64,000 nucleotides of DNA from an uncultured Bacteroidales bacterium (lineage in GTDB: Bacteria; Bacteroidota; Bacteroidia; Bacteroidales; Muribaculaceae): assembly GCA_947176235.1 (NCBI GenBank), contig CAMWPM010000003.1, positions 26,585-90,584 on the forward strand, written 5' to 3'. A program made the position numbers and the translations under genes. Below, piece by piece: positions 27,507 to 36,317 of this stretch; the first letter of the stretch is position 1, and each line of letters starts with the position of its first letter. A model generated the notes under the pieces. That model did not search any database and had not been told where the DNA came from. It saw nothing but the letters and a program-made list of their open reading frames with translations.

Positions 27507-29981
27507 TTATTTTACGAGATTAGTAATTGCTGCGGCTGTCGTTCCGAGTGAAGCGGCACTCGTACCGATAGCAAGCCATTCGGCAAGCGATATCTTGTTT
27601 CCTTTCTGTTTCGACGGCACGATGATCTGGCATCCCGGTTCGATCTTCGCGTTCTTACCCTTCGCCACCGTTCCGTTCATATATACTACGAATGCCTTAC
27701 CCTTATTGGCTTGCGTGCCGTAGCCACCTGCCTGATTCACATAGTATTTGAGTTTCTTGCCGGGAGTGTAGACCACAGTGTTCGGGAAAAGCACGTCACC
27801 CTGAATCCTGACAGTGTTTACCAGTTCGGGAACGAATAGTCGGTCGCCGTCCTGAAGCACTACATCCTCCGGTCCACCCGGATTAGCAAGGGCTGCCTCA
27901 AGATCAATACCGACTTTATAGAAGTCGGAAGTCATGATTTTCTCGACCGAAATCGAGTCACTGCCGGCACTCTGACGCGCCAGTTTGATTGCCTCGTCAC
28001 GCGCAGCAATCTCATCATCTGTCAGTCGGCGCTGCAGATGCGCACCCTTCGGGTAAGCATATTTACTTATTCCTCCCGCACGCTTCACCAGATCGCTCAT
28101 TCGCTCCGAGCGTCTCTCAAGCGTGTAGCTTCCTGTGAAAGGAACCTCGCCGTCGATTGTCACTCGTCGCTGGGGAACGTAGCCCGGCGAGCGACGCACG
28201 TCCACAATATCGTACGGTTCAAGTTCAAATCCCTTGTTGCTGTCCACCACCAGTCCGTTTTTAGCTTCGAGGACGTAGTCCTGCGAAATCATTTCCCCGA
28301 GTGTTGTGGCATTGGGATCGATGATTCGACGTGACACGTTGATTCTCACTTCCGAGGCACCGGGAGCAAAGCCGCCTGCCTGAACGATGAGGTCTTCTAC
28401 CGTCATGTGTTCGCCGTAAGTATAATATCCCGGGATCTGCACCTCGCCGAGAATCTGCACGTCACCCTTCGGTTCGATGTCGAGGACTGACGAAATCATA
28501 AGAATATCATTCTTTTTCAGTTCGATGTCGGCTTCGGTTCCTGCCATGATCGATGCGAGATTGATTCCCAACACTTCCATTGTCAAGTCATCATTCTCTC
28601 TTAGGAGCTGTGCGCGGTTCATGAATGCATCTTCAAGAAGTCCGTCCGCACGACGTATGAGATCGCCCACAGTTTTTACGTCATATCCGAGCGCATAGAA
28701 TCCGGGACGGAAAACCGATCCTCGCACTTCCACACGGTTGTCATAACGCTCAAGAGCCTCACCGATTGTCACCACATCTCCGTCATCGAGGCGGGCAGTC
28801 TCGAAATCTGCCTCGTCAACCACTGTCACATTATGGGTGCCTCCACTGACGCGGTCAATATTCACACGGTCGGGAAATGCGTTGGCGGTAAATCCTCCGG
28901 CATAGTTGAGAAGGTCGGCAACAGTCTCCCCGCGCTTCACCTCGTATGCCATCGGACGTTTCACTTCGCCTTCGATATTCACGATTCTGTCGTAAGCCGG
29001 AACAATGATCACGTCACCCTCCTGAAGGCGTACGTCTGTCGATTTCTTACCCTTGAAGATATAATCATACAGATCTGACGATGAAATCTTTTTGCCGTTG
29101 CGCATCACCTCGATCGAGCGGAGCGTACCGGCATCGGTTGTTCCGCCGGCACGATAAAGGGCGTGGAACAGAGTTGAGAACGGTGATATTCTGTACGTTC
29201 CGGGCGTCATCACCTCACCCATGATATCAACCTGAATCGTGCGTACCTGACCCAGCGTCAGTGAAATATCGCTTCCCGAGCCTGCCACATCCTCGTATTT
29301 CGAAGCAAACATGTCTTTAACAAGACTGTTTGCATCCTTGATAGTAAGTCCGTTAAGATAGATCGGACCGATCTGCGACACCATGATTCTACCCTCGGGC
29401 GATATGGTCTGACGGATATGATCCTCATTATTTCCCCAGATGTCGATCACGATTTCATCGCCGGGACCCAATTTGTAATCTTCCGGCGTGGCAAGATTTT
29501 CATTCGGTTCGAAAGTGAGGTCACGTGTGCGGAACAGATTCTGTCCGTACACCTTTGCCGGTGTGATAATCTCCTGCTCAACTATGACGTCGGACTGCAC
29601 GCCATTCTGACCGTTTTGTCCATTCTGGCTGTTCTGACCGTTCTGTAAGCCTCGGTTGCTCTGGTCGTTGGGATTATCCCCCTCGCGCACCTTCACCACT
29701 CTCACCACCGGTTCATCTTTTTCGTCAGGGGTAGTCAGGGTCTCTTTCTTCGCTTCTGCAGCTTCCGCATTTTTCAGCTGTTGCTGGATACGGTTAAATT
29801 GCTGGCGCGTCACACCCTGGGCGACAAGTTCTCGACCAATCTGTTCGTTACTTTTGCCTTGGGCTTTGGCGGTTTTGGCGTACTGCACAACCTGTGCGTC
29901 TGTCATCTTAGCATAGGTAACCCCCGTCGCTATCACAAGCGCCAGGGGAAATACCATTGAGCGTACAATCTTTCTGATCAT
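27507..29981 (-). CDS. SLBB-domain polysaccharide export protein (Wza-like)
   Basis: This 824-residue outer-membrane/periplasmic exporter has a signal peptide (to about residue 24), an N-terminal region with a low-complexity Asn-Gly-Gln repeat (QNSQNGQNGQNGVQ, ~115-128), then the polysaccharide-export (PES) domain starting near residue 165 (YKLGPGDEIVIDIWGN), followed by several SLBB repeats such as VDIMGEVMTPGTYRISP, VNIEGEVKRPMAYEVKRGE and VQILGEVQIPGYYTYGE. It is much longer than E. coli Wza (379) because of extra SLBB copies, as often seen in Bacteroidetes. It sits between the wecA-like and Wzz-like genes with short gaps, forming the export part of the operon. Confidence 0.88.
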   Translation of the reverse strand: MIRKIVRSMVFPLALVIATGVTYAKMTDAQVVQYAKTAKAQGKSNEQIGRELVAQGVTRQQFNRIQQQLKNAEAAEAKKETLTTPDEKDEPVVRVVKVREGDNPNDQSNRGLQNGQNSQNGQNGQNGVQSDVIVEQEIITPAKVYGQNLFRTRDLTFEPNENLATPEDYKLGPGDEIVIDIWGNNEDHIRQTISPEGRIMVSQIGPIYLNGLTIKDANSLVKDMFASKYEDVAGSGSDISLTLGQVRTIQVDIMGEVMTPGTYRISPFSTLFHALYRAGGTTDAGTLRSIEVMRNGKKISSSDLYDYIFKGKKSTDVRLQEGDVIIVPAYDRIVNIEGEVKRPMAYEVKRGETVADLLNYAGGFTANAFPDRVNIDRVSGGTHNVTVVDEADFETARLDDGDVVTIGEALERYDNRVEVRGSVFRPGFYALGYDVKTVGDLIRRADGLLEDAFMNRAQLLRENDDLTMEVLGINLASIMAGTEADIELKKNDILMISSVLDIEPKGDVQILGEVQIPGYYTYGEHMTVEDLIVQAGGFAPGASEVRINVSRRIIDPNATTLGEMISQDYVLEAKNGLVVDSNKGFELEPYDIVDVRRSPGYVPQRRVTIDGEVPFTGSYTLERRSERMSDLVKRAGGISKYAYPKGAHLQRRLTDDEIAARDEAIKLARQSAGSDSISVEKIMTSDFYKVGIDLEAALANPGGPEDVVLQDGDRLFVPELVNTVRIQGDVLFPNTVVYTPGKKLKYYVNQAGGYGTQANKGKAFVVYMNGTVAKGKNAKIEPGCQIIVPSKQKGNKISLAEWLAIGTSAASLGTTAAAITNLVK

Positions 29982-30000
29982 TATCTGTTGAGTATGTGAT

Positions 30001-31131
30001 TTATTCGTATAATGGTTTATCGAGATTCAGTCGTTTCTCCCGCTTCCTTATTGCACGGGTGATGATCATGTTCACTACCACCCACACCACGATATCAATG
30101 ATCACAAGCCATGTCACGTTGATATAGGGCGAAAGCAGGGCATTGCTGACTATGAACACAGCCGAGACAAGAAGGATGGTGATCATCGCATACCGCTGCT
30201 TCATCCCTAAGGCAAGAAGCTTATGATGGATATGACTCTTGTCTGGCAGGAAGGGATTTGCATGACGCTTCAGTCTGTGCAGGTACACTCTGAACACGTC
30301 AAAGCAGGGTATGATCAGCGGAGCGAAAGCAAGTACAATAGGATTTACAGATATTTCACCGACCTGTTCAAGCGTGCACATGCGGAGAGACAGGATGCAC
30401 AGCGATATTCCGGTGGTCAGGGCGCCTGTATCGCCCATGAAGATTTTTGTACCAACCCTCGCGTCACCGAACACGTTGTAATAGAAGAACGGAACAAGTG
30501 TGCCGAGACCGGCGAACGCAATGAGCGAGTAGGTGTAGTCACCTGATGTCAGGTACACAAGTCCATAGAACAGCAGCGCAATGCCACAGAGTCCGGAGCA
30601 AAGTCCGTCGATACCGTCAATGAGGTTGACCGCGTTGACGATGAACACCACCACAAGGATCGTCAGGATCCATGCTATTGCAGGGTAGAGCGTATGTATT
30701 CCAAGGAAACCGTGGAGATTGTCGATAAGCAGACCCGAAGCCGCTATGAACACTCCGGCTATTATCTGCACCACGAATTTCGCGCTGTAGCGCACTCCGA
30801 TTAGATCGTCCGCCATTCCCACAAGGTACATCATCATTACAGCACACATACCGAAACTTACAGGAAGCACGGAATGAGCGAGTGACAGAAACACCTCTCC
30901 GTTGAAGAGGGCGTAATTTACGCCGGTAATGCAAGCGATTGAAAGGAAAATGGAAGGCATGAACGCTATACCGCCAAGACGTGGTACTACTCCTTTATGG
31001 ATTTTGCGCTCGTCGGGGACATCAAATAGCTGCTTGCGGAATGCAATCAGAAGTATCTGGGGAATTAAAATTCCCGTCAGAACTATGCTTATTATTAATG
31101 CCGACAAGACGTTGGCGGTCCAGGAACTCAT
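30001..31131 (-). CDS. Undecaprenyl-phosphate sugar-1-phosphate transferase (WecA/TagO/MraY family)
   Basis: A 376-residue polytopic protein with about eleven membrane segments. Family motifs are present: RKIHKGVVPRLGGIAF (cytoplasmic loop), MADDLIGV (the DD Mg-binding pair), NAVNLIDGIDGLCSGL, GDTGALTTG and HIHHKLL (the HxHH-type motif of WecA relatives). It transfers a sugar phosphate, probably GlcNAc-1-P, to undecaprenyl phosphate, the first membrane step of surface glycan assembly. It is the first gene of the leftward exopolysaccharide operon and follows a ~160-nt leader after a near-consensus promoter. Confidence 0.88.
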   Translation of the reverse strand: MSSWTANVLSALIISIVLTGILIPQILLIAFRKQLFDVPDERKIHKGVVPRLGGIAFMPSIFLSIACITGVNYALFNGEVFLSLAHSVLPVSFGMCAVMMMYLVGMADDLIGVRYSAKFVVQIIAGVFIAASGLLIDNLHGFLGIHTLYPAIAWILTILVVVFIVNAVNLIDGIDGLCSGLCGIALLFYGLVYLTSGDYTYSLIAFAGLGTLVPFFYYNVFGDARVGTKIFMGDTGALTTGISLCILSLRMCTLEQVGEISVNPIVLAFAPLIIPCFDVFRVYLHRLKRHANPFLPDKSHIHHKLLALGMKQRYAMITILLVSAVFIVSNALLSPYINVTWLVIIDIVVWVVVNMIITRAIRKREKRLNLDKPLYE

Positions 31132-31299
31132 GATAGAACGTGTGTTGTTAGATATTCGAATCAGTTTGACGACGATCGTCTACTTTCTGCCTTTGTTACG
31201 CACCCTCTCCCCGAATTTTCAGTCGTCTTTGTCGCTGCTGTCACGTTATCACTCCGACTGCTGATTTACAACGTCAAGTTTCGGCCGCGTAACTTTTTG

Positions 31300-31331
31300 C
31301 AAAGTTAATACATTTTTCCTCCATTAACAAA
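31300..31331 (-). promoter_or_regulatory. Promoter of the exopolysaccharide operon
   Basis: On the minus strand TTTG (31328-31331), a 20-bp spacer and TAACTTTG (31300-31307) fit the Bacteroidetes consensus exactly. Predicted start is near 31293, leaving a ~160-nt untranslated leader that includes the 10-bp palindrome GACGATCGTC. Confidence 0.65.
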
Positions 31332-31489
31332 TTTTTCACTTATATTTTATCATCCACCACTCTTGCTGCCACACTCGCTACCCCGAAGTGTCTTCCCGGA
31401 TACTGCATTTTAATGATTTTCGTGAATCTCTTCTGCTTTTTCTCTTAATCTTTGACATTTCATTTCTCAAAAATAACAACATTTAGGTA

Positions 31490-31520
31490 TTGGATGCCAT
31501 AATTTCTCTTTCTATCTTTG
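31490..31520 (+). promoter_or_regulatory. Promoter of the hemerythrin-LuxR gene
   Basis: TTG (31490-31492), a 20-bp spacer and TATCTTTG (31513-31520) precede the ATG at 31546 by 25 bp. Confidence 0.65.
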
Positions 31521-31545
31521 CATGGACTATAACCGATAAGCAATC

Positions 31546-32505
31546 ATGATCGATCACCAGAAAGGCTACCTTTCCTCCAACACAATGCGCGATCTCATTC
31601 GCGATAATGCACTGCTTCTGCCGGCAATCAGCCGATTCGACATCGCATTTGGCTTTGGCGACTCACCTGTAAGTCAGGTATGCGCCGACAACGGCGTCGA
31701 CACCCACACGTTCATTGCCGTCTGCAATCTTCTTTCAGGCTACCGTTTCGATCTCTCCACTGTCTCCCTCCCCTCCCTCATGGGTTACCTCCGTCGCGCC
31801 CACTCTTCTTTCCTCGACGTCACTTTGACCAAAATCAGAATGCACCTCATTGACGCCATCAACTACTCCGAGACCAACGAGGTAGCTTTGCTTCTGATCA
31901 AGTTTTTCGACGATTACGTTCAGGAAGTCAAGCGACACATGGACCACGAGAATGACGTTATTTTCGCCTACATCGACCGTCTTCTTCAAGGCAATATCGA
32001 CGATGATTTCAGCATCTCTCGTTTCTCCGTCAATCACGGGCACATGGCTGCCAAGCTCAACGAGCTCAAGGACATATTCATCTATCACTATAAGCAACGC
32101 GAGAACGCCCGCCTTAGCGCCGTGCTCTTCGACATCATCATCTGTGAGCGTGACCTTATGGCGCACTTTGAGGTGGAGAACCGCATTCTCATCCCCACAG
32201 TCGAACGGCTTGAAGATTCCCTCCGATCATCCCTGTTCTCAGGCATCGACCCTGACAATGAATCTGACGAGACCACCGATCCTCAGCTTAATGCTCTGAG
32301 TGAGCGAGAGAAGGATATCATCCGTTGCGTTGCCCACGGAAAGGTCAACAAGGAAATTGCCGACGAACTGTGCATATCTGTCCATACGGTCGCCACACAC
32401 CGCCGCAACATAAGTGCCAAGCTTGGCATCCATTCTTCGGCAGGACTCGTCATATTCGCGATAATCAACCATCTCGTCGACATCAACGAAGTCAACCCGA
32501 TCTGA
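31546..32505 (+). CDS. Hemerythrin-domain regulator with C-terminal LuxR/NarL helix-turn-helix
   Basis: This 319-residue protein has three parts. Residues 1-65 resemble the ScdA_N (DUF542) domain of RIC/YtfE iron-sulfur repair proteins but lack its CC pair (here FGFGDSP). Residues ~80-225 form a hemerythrin-like four-helix bundle with a full ligand set: H86, H131 and E135 (HMDHE), H164 or H166 (NHGHM), H207 and E211 (HFEVE); spacing is close to YtfE. Residues ~250-315 are a LuxR HTH (LSEREKDIIRCVAHGKVNKE, HTVATHRRNISAKLG). It is therefore probably a di-iron sensor of oxygen, NO or peroxide that controls transcription directly. It is divergent from the exopolysaccharide operon, a candidate target. 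Confidence 0.85.
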   Translation: MIDHQKGYLSSNTMRDLIRDNALLLPAISRFDIAFGFGDSPVSQVCADNGVDTHTFIAVCNLLSGYRFDLSTVSLPSLMGYLRRAHSSFLDVTLTKIRMHLIDAINYSETNEVALLLIKFFDDYVQEVKRHMDHENDVIFAYIDRLLQGNIDDDFSISRFSVNHGHMAAKLNELKDIFIYHYKQRENARLSAVLFDIIICERDLMAHFEVENRILIPTVERLEDSLRSSLFSGIDPDNESDETTDPQLNALSEREKDIIRCVAHGKVNKEIADELCISVHTVATHRRNISAKLGIHSSAGLVIFAIINHLVDINEVNPI

Positions 32506-32556
32506 CGATCTATCCTCATCCTCTGTTCGAATTTCTCATTCCAACGGTCCCTAACC

Positions 32557-32587
32557 TTCACCTCATTTCCTCAGGAAGTGAGGTGAA
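32557..32587 (+). terminator. Stem-loop after the hemerythrin regulator
   Basis: A 14-bp stem (32557-32570 with 32574-32587, one G-U pair) has a 3-nt loop. The tail ACATTTTG is only moderately U-rich, so termination may be partial. Confidence 0.55.
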
Positions 32588-32601
32588 ACATTTTGCCTTG
32601 C

Positions 32602-32632
32602 TTGCAGAATTCCCGATCTTTATTTATCTTTG
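32602..32632 (+). promoter_or_regulatory. Promoter of the YbjN-like/HtrA-like pair
   Basis: TTG (32602-32604), a 20-bp spacer and TATCTTTG (32625-32632) lie 71 bp before the ATG at 32704. Confidence 0.6.
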
Positions 32633-32703
32633 CCAATATTCATCATATTCCTCACTTACATTTCCGTAGAAATTAATAAAAATCCTATTAATCACTGACC
32701 AAA

Positions 32704-34080
32704 ATGAAACAATCATTTCCTTTCATCCCCCCCGCAGCCGAATCCCAGCTCGTCTACACTGATGGCGAACTCATGGACGAAGCCGTTGAAGCGTTTCAAA
32801 ATCACGAGTACGTCCGCTCTCTCAATCTGCTCATAGATGCACTCGACTCTGATTTCCGTGAGCGCTTTGGAAATCAGGACGGCACCTCCTTCACGATTCC
32901 CCATGGCTCGATTGTCGTAAATATTGACATCAAGCCCGAGTCTCTCCACATATCCGCCGACTTCCTGCGCCTCCCCGACAAGGGACGTGTGGCTATGCTC
33001 CGTCAGATTGCCGAGATGAACATTGAAAATCTTATGCTCGCCCGATTTGTCAAAAATGGTGACATACTTCGAATGGAATATTCTTGTCCGATAACCGACA
33101 CCCATCCCCACAAGATTCATTCCGTACTGTTCAACATCTGCGCTGTCGGCGATAAATACGATGATGAACTATGCACCCGCTTCAATGCCACCAGATGCTA
33201 TACTCCTAAAGTAACGCCTTACACTCCACAGCAGGTTGATGCCGTATACAATGCCCTTCAGACGGTGGGACAGCTTGCTCTAAATGCCGCCGATGATTAC
33301 TGCTCTCAACGACGCTACATCTATGCGTGGACAATTCTTTGTGGAACAATCTATCAGTTCAGCTTTTTTGCCAACCCTCAGGGACAGCTTATCAACGAAA
33401 TTGAGAAAGCTGTGGACGCAATGAATGATGAACGTCCGATTGAGGAACTCGTTTCACGTGGCAAGACCTTTATGTCAAAATTGGTCGCTATGCCTAAGGA
33501 TGATCTGGCAAAAGATCTCTACACTGTCGACATGATGGTGTCGCTTAAGCCCTTCATTTCGATTCAGAGTATCCGGGAAGACTTTGAAAGTCTGCACGAC
33601 GACACCACGGAAGCGATGCAGAAACGTGACTACGACCAGGTGGTTGCCCGCATCTTCTATTCATTCTATAAGCTTCTGTCTGACAGCAATATCCCGCTTA
33701 CACTGGAGGCTCATATCGTGAAGGCGCTTCGTGAGAGTGCAGATATGCCGATCAAAGATGCTGCCGCCATACTTCTTAAGGCTCTTGACCAAATAATCGA
33801 AGGCGACATCGAGCCTCAGTCCGATGACGACGAGGACGAGGATGACGACTTTGATATTGATGAGGTCGAGGAAGAAGATGACGATGAAGGTTTGGCGGAA
33901 GCACATGCCAATGTGATGGCAGCTCATCAGAAAATGGCTGAAGCCATGAGCGGCGACGATATCGCTGCAATCCAGCGTCAGATGGATGATGCCCTGAAAG
34001 CTGGTAACGTGCAGGAATATATGCGACTTGCCACGGAGTTGCAGATGCGTATAATCAATTCACTCGGCTCACAACAATGA
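32704..34080 (+). CDS. YbjN-like domain protein with acidic C-terminal region
   Basis: This 458-residue cytosolic protein has no signal peptide or membrane segment. The N-terminal part (~20-165) has the pattern of the YbjN / type III chaperone-like fold: RSLNLLIDALDSDF, then alternating strands including GSIVVNIDIKPESLHISADFL and a helix RVAMLRQIAEMN. The middle is helical with no recognised motif. Residues ~375-395 are a dense acidic run (DDDEDEDDDFDIDEVEEEDD) followed by helical segments to the end. No catalytic residues are evident. The stop is 48 bp before the ATG of an HtrA-like protease that itself ends in a similar YbjN-like domain, which suggests that the two work together. Function is unknown; domain assignment is by eye. 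Confidence 0.6.
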   Translation: MKQSFPFIPPAAESQLVYTDGELMDEAVEAFQNHEYVRSLNLLIDALDSDFRERFGNQDGTSFTIPHGSIVVNIDIKPESLHISADFLRLPDKGRVAMLRQIAEMNIENLMLARFVKNGDILRMEYSCPITDTHPHKIHSVLFNICAVGDKYDDELCTRFNATRCYTPKVTPYTPQQVDAVYNALQTVGQLALNAADDYCSQRRYIYAWTILCGTIYQFSFFANPQGQLINEIEKAVDAMNDERPIEELVSRGKTFMSKLVAMPKDDLAKDLYTVDMMVSLKPFISIQSIREDFESLHDDTTEAMQKRDYDQVVARIFYSFYKLLSDSNIPLTLEAHIVKALRESADMPIKDAAAILLKALDQIIEGDIEPQSDDDEDEDDDFDIDEVEEEDDDEGLAEAHANVMAAHQKMAEAMSGDDIAAIQRQMDDALKAGNVQEYMRLATELQMRIINSLGSQQ

Positions 34081-34128
34081 TTGGAATCTTTCACACCGTT
34101 TTTTTCACCGAAATCTTCCCGCTGCATT

Positions 34129-35208
34129 ATGAATACCGAACTTAACAAACTGATATACAAAGTAACGCATTCCGATGGATCAGGTAGTTGCTTCTATCTG
34201 AAATCCCACGATGTTTTTGTCACCAACTACCACGTTGTGGAAGGCTACCGCACGGTTGCGATCCATGACAACGACCGTAATCCCTACGAAGCCCGCGTCG
34301 TCGTGGTCAACCCTGAGCTCGACCTTGCTCTGCTGGCTGCCGACGCTGATTTCAGCCACCTCCCCGACTTCACTCTTTCTGCTGATGCCGATCCTGTGAT
34401 TGGTTCAAAAGTACATGTTGCCGGCTATCCCTTTGGAATGCCGTTCACCATCACCGAAGGCTCTCTTTCGTCCCCACGCCAGCTGATGGATGGCAAGTAT
34501 TTCATTCAGGTGGATGCTCCCGTCAATCCTGGTAACTCAGGTGGTCCTATCGTCAATGACAAAGGTGAAGTGATTGGCGTCACGGTAAGTAAATTCGCCG
34601 CTTCCTCCGCCGATAATATGGGATTTGGCATCCGTGTCGAGACTCTCCGTCAGATGCTTGACAGTATCGAAGATCTTGATCGGAGCGAATTTCATGTGCA
34701 ATGTGAGAGTTGCGATGAACTGATAAGCGGCGACGAAGAGTACTGCCCCTCATGCGGAGCACATATCGACGAAAGCGTTCTTGCCACTCACGAGTTATCC
34801 CCCCTCGGTCATTTCTGTGAGACGGCGATTGCCCGAATGGGTATTAACCCGGTTTTGGCCCGTAGCGGTCACAATTCCTGGGTTTTCCACAAAGGCAGTT
34901 CCGAAATCCGCCTTTTCGTCTATGATCGCAATTACCTCTTTGCTGTCTCACCGATCAATTTGATGCCTAAGAAGAATGTCGAAAAGCTTCTTGATTTCAT
35001 GCTCGACACTGACTTCTATCCCTATAAGATGGGAATCGATGGCAGACAGATCTATCTTTGCTATCGCGTTCACCTTGCCGACATCACTGAAGAATCACGC
35101 GAACGGATTCTCAGCAATTTTGTCGGGCTGGCAGAGAAAGCCGACGAACTTGACAATCGGCTCGTCGACGAATTCGGCTGCGAATTTTCCGTCTACTCTA
35201 AGAATTGA
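34129..35208 (+). CDS. Cytosolic HtrA-like serine protease with zinc ribbon and YbjN-like tail
   Basis: From the ATG at 34129 the protein has 359 residues. Residues ~5-180 form a trypsin-like S1C protease domain with the triad H35 (TNYHVVEG), D65 (ELDLALL) and S137 (NPGNSGGP). There is no PDZ domain. A short zinc ribbon follows (C192-x2-C195, C206-x2-C209), then ~140 residues resembling YbjN (LARSGHNSWVFHKGS, FDLMLDT-like strands). No signal peptide is seen, so it probably acts in the cytoplasm, unlike DegP. A TTG at 34081 directly after the upstream stop would add 16 residues without similarity. Partnering with the preceding YbjN-like protein is inferred from domain sharing. Confidence 0.75.
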   Translation: MNTELNKLIYKVTHSDGSGSCFYLKSHDVFVTNYHVVEGYRTVAIHDNDRNPYEARVVVVNPELDLALLAADADFSHLPDFTLSADADPVIGSKVHVAGYPFGMPFTITEGSLSSPRQLMDGKYFIQVDAPVNPGNSGGPIVNDKGEVIGVTVSKFAASSADNMGFGIRVETLRQMLDSIEDLDRSEFHVQCESCDELISGDEEYCPSCGAHIDESVLATHELSPLGHFCETAIARMGINPVLARSGHNSWVFHKGSSEIRLFVYDRNYLFAVSPINLMPKKNVEKLLDFMLDTDFYPYKMGIDGRQIYLCYRVHLADITEESRERILSNFVGLAEKADELDNRLVDEFGCEFSVYSKN

Positions 35209-35221
35209 AAGAAGCACCATC

Positions 35222-35267
35222 GAATACGGTCGGGGGCACTTGATGTCGTATGTCCCCGACCGTATTC
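35222..35267 (+). terminator. Intrinsic terminator after the protease gene
   Basis: A 14-bp perfect stem (35222-35235 with 35254-35267) with an 18-nt loop is followed by TATTTCCTTTT, 13 bp after the stop. Confidence 0.8.
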
Positions 35268-35333
35268 TATTTCCTTTTCGTAAGAGAATTCCCTTTTTTT
35301 TGCAGCTTATTTAGAAAATGCAGTGAATTTTGC

Positions 35334-35341
35334 TAACTTTG
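35334..35341 (+). promoter_or_regulatory. -7 box for the YpfJ-like gene
   Basis: TAACTTTG lies 46 bp before the ATG at 35388; no convincing TTG is at the right distance. Confidence 0.4.
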
Positions 35342-35387
35342 TGCCAAATAAGATTTTTTTACTTCATTATTTCAAATTTTCCTCATC

Positions 35388-36272
35388 ATGCGAATGGACG
35401 GACGCCGCACCAGCGGCAATGTTGATGACCGCCGTGGCAGAAGGCCGAGCGGTAAAATGGTAGGAGGCGGTCTTGTCGGCATTGTGCTTATTGCGGTCGT
35501 GACCCTCCTGTCCGGTGGAAGTCTCACCGATGTAATCAGCAATATCGGTAACTCCGGACAACTCTCCCAGTTTTCTCAGTCTACGGAGTATTCCGGCGAC
35601 TTCACCCCCGATGCCGAGGATCAGAGGCTTGCCGAATTCGCTTCACAGGTCCTTGCCGGCACGGAGGACGTATGGACAGCTGAGTTCCGCCGACAGGGAT
35701 GGGGGGAATATGAATGTCCCAAAATGGTGCTTTTTTCCGGAGCAGTTTCCTCAGGATGCGGAAATGCCACCTCTCAGTCTGGTCCTTTCTACTGCCCCGC
35801 TGACCGTACCGTCTACATTGATCTTGATTTCTTTAAGGACATGGGCCGACAGATTGGGGCTGACGGTGATTTCGCTTATGCCTACGTCATCGCCCACGAA
35901 GTGGGGCATCACGTGCAGCAGCTTCTCGGCATACTCCCCGACGCCCACGAAAAGATGTCGCGCATGAGCGAGAAAGAAGCCAACCAGATAAGCGTTCGCC
36001 TGGAGCTGCAGGCCGATTTCCTCGCCGGAGTATGGGCTAATCTCGACAACAAGATGTTCAACTCCATTGAGCCGGGCGACGTGGAGAACGCCATCAATGC
36101 CGCCTCGAAGATCGGCGATGACTACCTCCAGAAAAAAGCCTACGGACGTGAGATTCCCGACAGCTTCAACCACGGACGCTCTCAACAGCGTGTCAACTGG
36201 CTGACCAAGGGAATAAAGACGGGCGACGTCAGTCAGGGCGACACTTTCACTCCGGCTTATTCCCGTCTCTGA
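35388..36272 (+). CDS. YpfJ-family neutral zinc metallopeptidase
   Basis: This 294-residue protein has an arginine-rich cytoplasmic N-terminus, one membrane segment (GGGLVGIVLIAVVTLLSGG, ~26-44) and an extracytoplasmic metallopeptidase domain with the zinc motif HEVGHH (~172-177) and a downstream ERLEL-type glutamate (VRLELQADFLAGVW), the third ligand of the family. The segment GCGNATSQSGPFYCPADRTVYIDLDFF is the conserved YpfJ signature. Physiological substrates of this family are not established. It is preceded by a terminator and its own -7 box and followed 45 bp later by a secreted cyclophilin, so the two may form a small envelope-protein unit. Confidence 0.87.
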   Translation: MRMDGRRTSGNVDDRRGRRPSGKMVGGGLVGIVLIAVVTLLSGGSLTDVISNIGNSGQLSQFSQSTEYSGDFTPDAEDQRLAEFASQVLAGTEDVWTAEFRRQGWGEYECPKMVLFSGAVSSGCGNATSQSGPFYCPADRTVYIDLDFFKDMGRQIGADGDFAYAYVIAHEVGHHVQQLLGILPDAHEKMSRMSEKEANQISVRLELQADFLAGVWANLDNKMFNSIEPGDVENAINAASKIGDDYLQKKAYGREIPDSFNHGRSQQRVNWLTKGIKTGDVSQGDTFTPAYSRL

Positions 36273-36317
36273 TCGTACCCGGAGCTATTTGATTTATTAA
36301 CGAATCATTCCATTACC

